Shown here piece after piece: positions 1 through 6,132 of a DNA stretch of 6,665 bases. The DNA is from JANQIO01 sp036351375 (GTDB lineage Bacteria; Pseudomonadota; Gammaproteobacteria; Pseudomonadales; Halieaceae), in contig JAZBOY010000178.1 in the NCBI GenBank assembly GCA_036351375.1, positions 1 to 6,665 on the forward strand, read 5' to 3'. Both the position numbers and the translations under genes were made by a program. Under the pieces are notes generated by a model. That model was not told where the DNA came from and searched no databases. It was given only the letters and a program-made list of their open reading frames with translations. Numbering within the stretch: position 1 is the stretch's first letter; each line of letters starts with the position of its first letter.

Positions 1-420
1 ATGGGCGTGGAGCCGTTCCTGGTGGCCGCCCCCATGCTGGGCGTGCAGGCCCAGCGGCTGGTGCGCACCCTCTGCAGCCATTGCAGCGAGCCGGATGAGG
101 TTGGCGAGCACCTGAAGCGGGAGATTGCCGAGGTGCCCGGCTTTGACGGGGGTGAGATCAGTGCCAGGCGCGCGGTCGGCTGCAAGCACTGCCAGGGCAC
201 CGGCTACCGGGGCCGCTCGGGTATCTACGAGCTGGTGCAGGTGACGCCCGAGCTGCACGAGATGATCGTCCAGAACCGGCCCATTCACGAGATGCGCCAA
301 CAGGCCCACCGGCAGGGCGACCGCACCCTGCGCCAGGATGGCCTGCTCAAGGTGGCACACGGCATTACCTCACTGGAAGAAGTGTTCCGGGTCACCGGGA
401 CTGAAGCCGAGGCAGCCTGA
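1..420 (+). CDS. gspE: Type II secretion ATPase GspE, C-terminal part (5' end outside window)
   Basis: GspE is the cytoplasmic hexameric ATPase that powers pseudopilus assembly; it docks on GspL. Only the last 139 residues are present, after the Walker A and B boxes. Seen here: the conserved GVEPFLV segment at the start, the block LGVQAQRLVRTLC, then a CxxC pair at residues 25/28 and another at 61/64 followed by GTGYRGRSGIYEL. This is the four-cysteine zinc-binding subdomain of the GspE/PilB family. The ending, GITSLEEVFRVT, is the usual GspE C-terminus. The ATG at the first base is an internal methionine, because family members run on upstream of GVEPFLV, so the true start lies outside the window. 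The stop overlaps the gspF start by one base (TGATG), consistent with translational coupling. PilB of type IV pili is an alternative by homology, but the following genes are gsp genes. Confidence 0.96.
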   Translation: MGVEPFLVAAPMLGVQAQRLVRTLCSHCSEPDEVGEHLKREIAEVPGFDGGEISARRAVGCKHCQGTGYRGRSGIYELVQVTPELHEMIVQNRPIHEMRQQAHRQGDRTLRQDGLLKVAHGITSLEEVFRVTGTEAEAA

Positions 421-1610
421 TGAAGTTCAGCTACCAGGCCTTCAACCGCGACGGAGAACTGGTCAGCGGCGACATCACCGCGGCAAGCGAGCGCGAAGCG
501 CAGCGCATGTTGGAATCCCAGGGCGTATCACCCTTCGAGTTTGCCGCCGCCAGGAGTGCGACCGAGGGGCGGCAGCGGCGCCTGAAGTCGAAAGATATCG
601 TGCAGGCCCTGGATGAATTCAGCACCTTGCTGGAGTCTGAGGTCGGCATCGCGGAATCTGTCGACGCCCTGCAGCAGGGCGAGTACCACCCCAGCATAAA
701 CGCATTTTTCGCGGCAATTGGCACGCGGCTGCAGAGCGGCGACAGCCTGTCGGCGGCCATGCGCCAGGGTGAACTGGACCTGCCGTCGGTGGTCCTACAG
801 CTGGTAGAGACGGGCGAAGCCACCGGTGAGCTGGCCGCGTCCCTGCGCGAGGCGGTCAGTCAGCTGCAGTATGAAGAGTCGGTGCGCGAAGAATTTCGCA
901 GTGCGCTGGTGTACCCCGCCATCCTGGTGCTGTCCGGCCTCGGGGCAATCCTGTTGATTTTTGCCTTCGTGGTCCCCAAGTTTGCCAACCTGGTCAAGGG
1001 CAGCGAAGACATACCGCTGCTGGCGAGCCTGGTGATCAACGGCGGGCTGTGGTTCAACGCCAACTGGTACCTGCTGGTGGGTGCACTGCTGGCGGTTGCC
1101 GCCGGCCTGACCGTCAAGCTGCGCGACCCGGCGTTTCGCGAGCGGCTCCTGAATTTTGCCGCGCGCCTGCCGGTGGTGGGCGAATGGCTCAATGAGCGCG
1201 ATATCGGCAACTGGTCGGCGTCGATGGCGGCGCTGCTCAACAACCGCGTTGAACTGGTCACCGCCCTGAGCTTGTCGCGCACAAGCGTGCAGCTGGCCCA
1301 GCGGCAGCAGCGCCTGCAGCGGGTCGAGCAGGCCGTGCGCAGCGGCGAGTCGCTGTCCGACGCGCTGCGGGAAAACCGGGTGCTGTCGCCAACGGCGTAC
1401 AACCTGATAAGGGTAGGCGAGAAGACTGGTCGCCTGCCCGCGATGATGCGCTCGGTGTCGGGCATCTGTGAGAATTCTCGCAAGACGCGCACGGCGCGCG
1501 TCCTGGCGCTGATCGAGCCCGCCGCCATCCTGGTGATTGGCGGTGTGATCGGCGTGATGATTCTGGGCGTGATCCTGGCGATCACCAGTGTGAATGACGT
1601 GGCGTTCTAG
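420..1610 (+). CDS. gspF: Type II secretion inner-membrane platform protein GspF
   Basis: GspF is the polytopic inner-membrane core of the T2SS assembly platform and contacts GspE and GspL. The 396-residue length is normal for the family. Two tandem T2SSF domains are visible, about residues 65-185 and 265-390. Each has its family signature: GEATGEL at 132-138 with LVYPAIL at 163-169 in the first, and RVGEKTGRL at 331-339 with LIEPAAILVIGG at 364-375 in the second. Three membrane segments are seen at about 164-185, 208-231 and 366-389. The N-terminus (FSYQAFNRDGELVSG) is the usual GspF opening. The ATG shares one base with the gspE stop, and a GAGG at 409-412 lies 7 bases before it, which fixes the start. 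The next gene begins 33 bases after its stop. PilC is the type IV pilus homologue, rejected on context. Confidence 0.97.
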   Translation: MKFSYQAFNRDGELVSGDITAASEREAQRMLESQGVSPFEFAAARSATEGRQRRLKSKDIVQALDEFSTLLESEVGIAESVDALQQGEYHPSINAFFAAIGTRLQSGDSLSAAMRQGELDLPSVVLQLVETGEATGELAASLREAVSQLQYEESVREEFRSALVYPAILVLSGLGAILLIFAFVVPKFANLVKGSEDIPLLASLVINGGLWFNANWYLLVGALLAVAAGLTVKLRDPAFRERLLNFAARLPVVGEWLNERDIGNWSASMAALLNNRVELVTALSLSRTSVQLAQRQQRLQRVEQAVRSGESLSDALRENRVLSPTAYNLIRVGEKTGRLPAMMRSVSGICENSRKTRTARVLALIEPAAILVIGGVIGVMILGVILAITSVNDVAF

Positions 1611-1633
1611 CCGTCTCCTGTAAGGCAGTAAAA

Positions 1634-1638
1634 GTAGG
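1634..1638 (+). promoter_or_regulatory. Ribosome binding site of gspG in the only intergenic gap
   Basis: The gap 1611-1643 between gspF and gspG is the only place in the window where consecutive genes do not overlap. Its 3' half is A-rich (TAAGGCAGTAAAAGTAGG) and ends with a GTAGG 5 bases before the gspG ATG. A weakly structured, A-rich leader would suit high translation of the major pseudopilin; that is inference. I see no convincing promoter -35/-10 pair and no terminator hairpin in the gap. Confidence 0.5.
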
Positions 1639-1643
1639 TAACT

Positions 1644-2069
1644 ATGAAGCGGAAATACTCGGGTTTCTCAATGATCGAGCTGTTGGTGGTGCTGGTCATC
1701 CTGGGAATGTTGGCGGGGCTGGTCGGGCCGCGCCTGTTTGGCAAGCTGGATTCCTCCAAGGTGAAGACGGCTGAGACCCAGATCAAGATGCTCAAGGGCG
1801 CGCTGCAGACCTACCGGCTGGACGTGGGCGACTACCCGTCAACCGACGATGGCCTTGAGGCCCTGGTGCGGGCGCCCGCCGATGTCGACGCCTGGCAGGG
1901 CCCCTATCTCGACGAGGAAGTGCCGCTGGACCCCTGGACCCATCCCTACCAGTACGAGCGCAAGCCCAGCGGCCTGCAGGACTTTACCCTGTATTCGCTT
2001 GGCGCTGACAAGAATCCCGGCGGCGAAGGCCTGGACGCCGATGTTGGTTTTACACCCGACAACAGCTAG
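1644..2069 (+). CDS. gspG: Major pseudopilin GspG
   Basis: GspG is the main subunit of the periplasmic T2SS pseudopilus. It is made as a prepilin in the inner membrane, then cleaved and N-methylated by GspO. The 141-residue precursor has a 7-residue basic leader (MKRKYSG) cut before Phe8. The mature N-terminus FSMIELLVVLVILG keeps Glu at mature +5 (residue 12) and Pro at +22 (residue 29). The globular part is typical: DYPSTDDGLEAL at 63-74, GPYL at 86-89, DPWTHPYQY at 96-104, then SLGADKNPGGEGLDADVG at 118-135. This last segment is the conserved acidic calcium-binding loop of GspG proteins. The start is an ATG with a GTAGG upstream. Its 3' end carries the buried start of gspH in another frame (29-base overlap). 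The identification is secure because this C-terminal loop separates GspG from other pilins. Confidence 0.97.
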   Translation: MKRKYSGFSMIELLVVLVILGMLAGLVGPRLFGKLDSSKVKTAETQIKMLKGALQTYRLDVGDYPSTDDGLEALVRAPADVDAWQGPYLDEEVPLDPWTHPYQYERKPSGLQDFTLYSLGADKNPGGEGLDADVGFTPDNS

Positions 2070-2460
2070 ACCTGCTCGGGGTTACACGCTCCTCGAGATC
2101 CTGTTTGTGCTGCTGCTGATCGGCCTGGTTGGCAGCGTGGTGGTGCCGCGTGTCGATGGCCTCTACGACAGCGTGGTCCTGGGTGGCGAGCGGGAAGATA
2201 TTCTCAACCGGCTGCGCGAACTGCCGCTGGTGGCACGACACCAGGGGCAGGAAGTCTCCTTGAGCGGCGCCACGGCGCAGTCGCTGCTGCCCGCTGATTC
2301 CATATCAGACTGGACGCTGTCGGCGTCGCAGGGCCTGCGCTACCGGGCCAACGGGTTCTGCACCGGTGGTACGGTGACCTTGAATCACGGTTCCGGTCGG
2401 AGCTGGCGTTACAACCTCGAGGCGCCTTTCTGTGTGCCGCGTGAAATTGAAGACGCGTAA
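2041..2460 (+). CDS. gspH: Minor pseudopilin GspH
   Basis: GspH is a minor pseudopilin that joins the pseudopilus near its tip, where it links the I-J-K complex to the GspG shaft. With the ATG at 2041 the precursor is 139 residues, on the short side for GspH. The leader is 14 residues (MLVLHPTTARPARG), cut before Tyr15, and is followed by YTLLEILFVLLLIG, with Glu19 as mature +5. The rest is a small predominantly beta-type domain ending FCVPREIEDA. Two cysteines, 107 and 131, could form a periplasmic disulfide. The reading frame stays open far upstream inside gspG, but those codons do not give a prepilin leader. ATG 2041 is the nearest ATG, with GAAGG at 2025-2029 as a loosely spaced binding site; TTG 2044 is an alternative. 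It overlaps gspG by 29 bases and gspI by about 29. The family call rests on the prepilin signature and the G-H-I-J-K order, since the globular part is weakly conserved. Confidence 0.88.
   Translation: MLVLHPTTARPARGYTLLEILFVLLLIGLVGSVVVPRVDGLYDSVVLGGEREDILNRLRELPLVARHQGQEVSLSGATAQSLLPADSISDWTLSASQGLRYRANGFCTGGTVTLNHGSGRSWRYNLEAPFCVPREIEDA
2419..2422 (+). promoter_or_regulatory. Probable ribosome binding site for the GTG start of gspI
   Basis: A GAGG lies inside the end of gspH, 9 bases before the GTG at 2432. It is 18 bases from the competing GTG at 2441, so it favours the upstream start for gspI. The evidence is spacing alone. Confidence 0.4.
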
Positions 2461-2884
2461 CCTGAGTCGCCAGGCAGGGTTCAGCCTGCTCGAGGCGATC
2501 ATGGCGCTGGTGATCCTGAGCACGGCGATGGGCAGCCTGTTCTCACTGATCAACACCGACCTGATTTCGCTGCGCCGCGCCGAGGCCGTGGTGGCCTCCC
2601 AGAATGTACTCGAGGAAGCGGTTCGGCGTATGCGCCTGTATGACATCAGCGCCAGCCCCACCGGGCGCATGACCATCGGTGAGCACGAGGTGGCGTGGCA
2701 GGCGAGGCTGGTGGAACCGGTCGCCTACGGCCGCGCCCCGCGCGGTGCGCCGGGGGCCTACGATCATGCCCTCTATGATGTGTGGCTAGAAGTGGAGTCC
2801 CAGGGCCGCGGCCTGGGCCGCTGGCACACCCGTGTTTCACAGTACGAGTTTGTTCGTCCGCCTCCGGATGTGCCCGGTGTCTAG
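2432..2884 (+). CDS. gspI: Minor pseudopilin GspI
   Basis: GspI is a minor pseudopilin that, with GspJ and GspK, forms the tip complex that starts pseudopilus assembly. From GTG 2432 the precursor is 150 residues. It has a basic leader ending RQAG, cut before Phe17, then FSLLEAIMALVILS, the typical GspI N-terminus, with Glu21 as mature +5. The globular part shows VASQNVLEEAVRRMRL at about 54-69, matching the conserved 'A..N.L.E' segment of GspI, and ALYDVWLEVES at about 113-123. There is no ATG before the cleavage site. GTG 2432 (leader 16 residues) and GTG 2441 (13 residues, MKLKTRNLSRQAG) are both possible. I chose 2432 because a GAGG is well spaced before it, with low certainty. It overlaps gspH by 29 bases and gspJ by 17. 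Confidence 0.92.
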   Translation: MCRVKLKTRNLSRQAGFSLLEAIMALVILSTAMGSLFSLINTDLISLRRAEAVVASQNVLEEAVRRMRLYDISASPTGRMTIGEHEVAWQARLVEPVAYGRAPRGAPGAYDHALYDVWLEVESQGRGLGRWHTRVSQYEFVRPPPDVPGV

Positions 2885-3479
2885 ACAGCAATCAGGCTTC
2901 ACGCTGGTAGAGGTGCTGGTGGTGCTGACGCTGATCAGCATGCTCAGCGCGCTGCTGTTCCAGGGCTTTGGCTATATGCTGGCGACCTACGACCGCCTGC
3001 AGGACCGGCAGTCGGAGGAATTCCGGCAGAACCTGGTGCAGGGTTGGTGGCGCGACTCGCTGGAGTCTGCCGTGCCGTACTATGAGAATCGCCTGCGATT
3101 TTCCGGTGATGCGCTCAGCATCCACGGAGCCAGCTACGAACCACTGTGGCGCAAGGCCGGCATTCCCTCGGAAATCAGCTGGCGGCTGGAGCGGCGCCGT
3201 GATGAATTACACCTGGTCTATGAAGAGCCGCCATATCAGCCGGTCAGCGTCCAGCGCTGGGGCGCCGATGCGCGCGCCGCGTTTTCCTTCCTGTCTGAAA
3301 GCGGCGAATGGCAAATGGACTGGCTGCCGTCGCGCGACCGCCAGCTACCGGAGGCTGTGCAGCTGATCATCGAGGAGGGTCGCGGCGCGGAGCAGCGCGT
3401 TTCCGTGCTCACGGCCGTGGTTCCGATCCGCAAGAGCCAGTTCGTTCCCGTCACGGATATTCTCTATGGGCGTGAATAG
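2868..3479 (+). CDS. gspJ: Minor pseudopilin GspJ
   Basis: GspJ is the minor pseudopilin that binds GspI and GspK in the tip complex. From ATG 2868 the protein is 203 residues, normal for GspJ. The 10-residue leader (MCPVSRQQSG) is cut before Phe11, giving FTLVEVLVVLTLIS with Glu15 as mature +5. After the helix, family-like features include a polar helix at about 42-67 (DRLQDRQSEEFRQNLVQGWW) and a long beta-rich region. The reading frame is open back to a GTG at 2832, which would give an unusually long 22-residue leader, so ATG 2868 inside the end of gspI is preferred. No Shine-Dalgarno precedes it (the upstream bases are pyrimidine-rich), so initiation probably depends on coupling to gspI. 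Overlap with gspI is 17 bases and with gspK 14. Confidence 0.92.
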   Translation: MCPVSRQQSGFTLVEVLVVLTLISMLSALLFQGFGYMLATYDRLQDRQSEEFRQNLVQGWWRDSLESAVPYYENRLRFSGDALSIHGASYEPLWRKAGIPSEISWRLERRRDELHLVYEEPPYQPVSVQRWGADARAAFSFLSESGEWQMDWLPSRDRQLPEAVQLIIEEGRGAEQRVSVLTAVVPIRKSQFVPVTDILYGRE

Positions 3480-4530
3480 GCGTCAGCGGCAGGAGTCCGG
3501 TTTCATACTGGCCACCACCCTGTGGATTGTGGCGGCAGTGGCCGTGCTGGCAGCACTGTTTCACGCGTATATTGAGCGCCAGGTCAACGAAGCCGCAGCC
3601 CTGCAGCAGCGCGTGCGAGACAACTTCGCGGTCGAGGCGACCGCCGAGACCCTGCGCTACCTGCTGGCTACCCGGCGGGTGACCTTTGCCGGTGTTACCC
3701 TGCGACTGGAAGACCAGGGTGGCTACATCAGTCCGGAGGGGTTTATCGATTCCTCACCGGTGGGTGGAGAACTGCGCCTGGACGGCACCGTGTACCAGGG
3801 CCTGGGTGGAGTGCGTTTCAGTATTCACGACCTGGCCGGGCAGCTCGGCCTGAACAGCCCTTCCGGGCCCGACTGGATGCGCGAAATTCTCACGCGACAA
3901 CTGGGCCGTCAGCAGGCGCTGGAACTGGTGGCTGCGTTGGAAGACTATATCGACGAAAACCGTACCCGCCGCATCAACGGCGCGGAAGCTGCCCGGTACC
4001 AGATGGCAGGCCGGGATGAGCCGACCAACTGGTACCTCAGGACCACCACCGAACTGGAGAACGTGTGGGGCTGGAAAGCCCTGCTGGACTCGGAGTGGGG
4101 TGGTTTCTGGAAAACCAATGCCGGGGTAGCGTTCAGCAGCGTGGTAAACCTCAACACTGCCTCCCCGGAATTGCTCTCGGCGCTTCTATATATAGACGAG
4201 GCTGAGGCGCAGGCGCTGATCGCCGCGCGCAACGAGTACCCGTTCCGCAGCCTGAAGGGCGTTGCCGACGCCCTGGGCTCCACAGATTCCCGCTGGCAGG
4301 AGGCCTCGTTCCGCTTTTACCCGGGGGGTGACCTCAGCTTCAGGCTGTGGTGTGAGAGCTGCAACTGGATTAGTGTAGAAAGCCTGCAGAAAACCGAAAA
4401 TGGCTTCTACGGACCCTGGCTGATGTACCACCGGTACAGAGCCCCGAGAGAACTAGGAAATGAACAAGATGAACCTGCGGCCCTGGTCCCGGGAAATCTC
4501 TTCGCAGACCCACTGCCTCCTGATCAATAA
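3466..4530 (+). CDS. gspK: Tip pseudopilin GspK
   Basis: GspK is the largest minor pseudopilin and caps the pseudopilus tip. The 354-residue length fits. The leader MGVNRRQRQESG is cut before Phe13, followed by FILATTLWIVAAVAVLAALF. Mature residue 5 is Thr, not Glu; lack of Glu5 is the known hallmark of GspK and fits a terminal subunit. Domain features: FSIHDLAGQLGLNS at 118-131 (the usual 'D..G.inlN' segment), ALEDYIDENRTRRINGAE at 157-174 (the 'D.iD.d...r..GAE' segment), and a helix-hairpin-helix-like subdomain from about 227 (VNLNTASPELLSALL, then EAQALIAARNEYPF). A CxxC (Cys296, Cys299) lies near the C-terminus. The start is an ATG inside gspJ with a weak GGA 8 bases upstream. The last 23 codons overlap gspL in another frame. 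Confidence 0.95.
   Translation: MGVNRRQRQESGFILATTLWIVAAVAVLAALFHAYIERQVNEAAALQQRVRDNFAVEATAETLRYLLATRRVTFAGVTLRLEDQGGYISPEGFIDSSPVGGELRLDGTVYQGLGGVRFSIHDLAGQLGLNSPSGPDWMREILTRQLGRQQALELVAALEDYIDENRTRRINGAEAARYQMAGRDEPTNWYLRTTTELENVWGWKALLDSEWGGFWKTNAGVAFSSVVNLNTASPELLSALLYIDEAEAQALIAARNEYPFRSLKGVADALGSTDSRWQEASFRFYPGGDLSFRLWCESCNWISVESLQKTENGFYGPWLMYHRYRAPRELGNEQDEPAALVPGNLFADPLPPDQ
4446..4458 (+). promoter_or_regulatory. Ribosome binding region of gspL with two candidate starts
   Basis: Inside gspK, GAGAG at 4446-4450 lies 9 bases before ATG 4460, and AGGA at 4455-4458 lies 10 bases before a second in-frame ATG at 4469. Either could be the gspL start; the AGGA is only one base from ATG 4460, too close to serve it. 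The two products differ by three residues. Confidence 0.45.
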
Positions 4531-5527
4531 CGAAGTCAGGGAGCTGGAGTGGGATGCCGAGCAGGCCTACCTGCTGGTGGCCCGTTCCGAGTGTGTGTGC
4601 GAGGTGCTGAACCTGGCCGCGGTGCCGGAGAATGCCCGTCGCGGCTTCCTGGAAATGCAGGTGCGCCGGCTCAGCCCCTGGGCCACGCCCGCGTTCTATG
4701 CGGTGACGGATGAGTCGCTGGAGCGAGTGCCGGTGTGGATCTGGGATGCCGAGTGGGAAGCCGCCCTGCGCGTTGAACTGCCACCGCGACTGCAGCAGGC
4801 GAGGGCCTTTCCCGAAGCCGTTTTCCTTGAGCCGCAGGAGTCGGGCGCCGTTGCCCATCGCTGCGAGTCGGGCATTGATTACCAGTACTGGGAGTCCGGC
4901 CAGCTGCGGGTATCGCGCTGGTCACCCCAGGCCTTGAGCAGCACCGACCTCGACAGCTTTTCCCGTGATTGTGGCCTGCCCCCGCAAGCGCTGGAGCCCG
5001 CCAACGATGCCTCGATACGCTCGGCAGCCCCCTGGACTGAGCCGGGATTCAGCTGGCGCACCCTGCTGAGCGACGAGCGGATCGTCATGACCGCTGTTGC
5101 CGGCGTGCTGGTTTTTGCTCTCAGCCTGGAACTGGGGCTGGTGGCGGCCACCGGTATCAGGACCTGGCTGGCCGAATCGAATAGCGAAACCCTGCAGGCA
5201 GAGCTGGGCGATCGCCTGGAGTACCGCCTGCGCGCGGAGCGGCTGCACGACAGCAGCGAGAAGCTGGCAGCGCTGTTGCCTGTCTATACGCAGCTGGAGG
5301 TCATCGCTGAATTCACGCGCCTGTTGCAGGGCCAGGAATACGCGCTGCGTGAATGGGACTACAACGAGGGTTCCGTCCGGGTTACGGTGCACAATCCCGA
5401 GCTGGACGGCCGCGAGATCGTGCGCCGGCTGGAATCCAGCGACTTCTTCTCCCGCGCCCGCATCATTCCTGCCACCCGGGAAGGGGAGTTCACACTGGAG
5501 CTGGAGATCGTGGAGGACGGGGCATGA
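4460..5527 (+). CDS. gspL: Inner-membrane assembly protein GspL
   Basis: GspL is the bitopic inner-membrane protein that holds GspE at the membrane and pairs with GspM. The 355-residue protein has the expected architecture. A cytoplasmic actin-fold-like region covers about 1-205, where NARRGFLEMQVRRLSPW at 58-74 resembles the conserved segment of GspL/PilM-type proteins. A single membrane helix spans about 209-231. A periplasmic part has a helix at about 238-272 and a small ferredoxin-like domain at about 277-351 (ALREWDYNEGSVRVTVHNP and later FTLELEIVE). The cytoplasmic part is divergent and holds all five cysteines (19, 45, 47, 135, 171). The gene overlaps gspK by 71 bases; ATG 4469 would make this 62. 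Its stop overlaps gspM as ATGA. The call rests on architecture plus position between gspK and gspM, and both agree. Confidence 0.9.
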   Translation: MNKMNLRPWSREISSQTHCLLINNEVRELEWDAEQAYLLVARSECVCEVLNLAAVPENARRGFLEMQVRRLSPWATPAFYAVTDESLERVPVWIWDAEWEAALRVELPPRLQQARAFPEAVFLEPQESGAVAHRCESGIDYQYWESGQLRVSRWSPQALSSTDLDSFSRDCGLPPQALEPANDASIRSAAPWTEPGFSWRTLLSDERIVMTAVAGVLVFALSLELGLVAATGIRTWLAESNSETLQAELGDRLEYRLRAERLHDSSEKLAALLPVYTQLEVIAEFTRLLQGQEYALREWDYNEGSVRVTVHNPELDGREIVRRLESSDFFSRARIIPATREGEFTLELEIVEDGA

Positions 5528-6132
5528 GCGACCTGTACCAGCGGCTGTTGGAAGCGCCCGTCCTGCAACCTCTGCTGACAGAATTGCGGGCCAATGAGCG
5601 ACTGCGCTGGATGGTGTTTGGTGTACTGTCGGTATTCCTGCTTTACCTGGTGCTGGTGCTCGACGATGTGCGGGCAGAGGCGGTGGCCGAGTACCGGCCA
5701 CTGGCGCTGCGCGAGGCGCGGCTCCAGGAGCTGGCCAGCAATACCGACGTCGATTTCGCTGCCTATTTTGAGCGCCAGCAGGCGGCGGATGCGGCCCTGC
5801 GTGAACAGTTCTGGCGCTCCACCAGCCGCGGCCTGGCCGGCGCCGAGCTGCAGTCCTGGCTGCGCCGGCTGGCACGCGAGCACAGCCTGCAGAAATCGCG
5901 CCTCGACCTGTCGGAGGCGCGGCCGGTGCCTGGACTCGACAGCGAGGTGTGGCGCTTTGAGGCTGAACTCAGCGGTGAACTGCTGCCCGCCGATGCCAGG
6001 GCGCTGGCGTCTGCCCTGGCCAGTTCCGACCGGAAGCTGCGGGTGGAGCGCCTCAATTATTCACCGCAGCGGGGCGACCGCTTCACGGTGCGACTGCTGG
6101 CCTACTTCATCATCGAGGAGTCCGAGTCATGA
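5524..6132 (+). CDS. gspM: Inner-membrane assembly protein GspM
   Basis: GspM is a small bitopic inner-membrane protein that stabilises GspL and the assembly platform. From ATG 5524 it is 202 residues. A cytoplasmic tail of about 28 residues (MSDLYQRLLEAPVLQP...) is followed by one membrane helix at about 29-47 (WMVFGVLSVFLLYLVLVL). Then comes a charged, likely helical stretch at about 48-125. A C-terminal ferredoxin-like domain covers about 140-198 (VWRFEAELSGELLPADA, then RFTVRLLAYFIIEE). The frame is open further upstream inside gspL, but the strong GGAGG at 5512-5516, 7 bases before ATG 5524, and the ATGA overlap with the gspL stop fix the start. It overlaps the next gene in the same ATGA manner. 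Sequence conservation of GspM is low, so position directly after gspL is a large part of the evidence. Confidence 0.88.
   Translation: MSDLYQRLLEAPVLQPLLTELRANERLRWMVFGVLSVFLLYLVLVLDDVRAEAVAEYRPLALREARLQELASNTDVDFAAYFERQQAADAALREQFWRSTSRGLAGAELQSWLRRLAREHSLQKSRLDLSEARPVPGLDSEVWRFEAELSGELLPADARALASALASSDRKLRVERLNYSPQRGDRFTVRLLAYFIIEESES

Noticed and set aside
1..3. ATG at the first base as a true gene start for a small 139-residue protein
   Set aside because: The residues that follow match the interior of GspE (GVEPFLV... through the four-cysteine motif), so this is a truncated gspE and the ATG is an internal methionine.
860..1585. Minus-strand open frame opposite gspF (241 residues)
   Set aside because: Low-complexity Arg/Ser/Thr-rich product typical of antisense frames to GC-rich coding DNA; gspF is unambiguous on the other strand.
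1849..2040. Extended gspH reading frame starting at ATG 1849 inside gspG
   Set aside because: The upstream part is the out-of-frame shadow of gspG, and it would put over 70 residues before the prepilin cleavage site. Prepilin leaders here are 7-16 residues, so ATG 2041 is preferred.
2832..2867. GTG 2832 as the gspJ start
   Set aside because: It gives a 22-residue leader containing hydrophobic residues. ATG 2868 gives a normal short basic leader (MCPVSRQQSG).
4171..4196. TATATATA patch (4187-4194) in gspK with an upstream TTGCTC as a possible internal promoter
   Set aside because: Spacing between the two elements is 10-14 bases, too short for a sigma-70 promoter, and the patch simply encodes LLYID in the helix-hairpin-helix region of GspK.
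5353..5523. Extended gspM frame starting at ATG 5353 inside gspL
   Set aside because: The extra residues are Arg/Gly/Pro-rich shadow sequence. ATG 5524 has a strong GGAGG and an ATGA overlap with the gspL stop.
4922..5875. Long open reading frame on the minus strand (317 residues)
   Set aside because: It is antisense to gspL/gspM in GC-rich DNA, its protein is Ala/Arg/Pro/Gln-rich with no recognisable domain, and the + strand genes fully explain the region.
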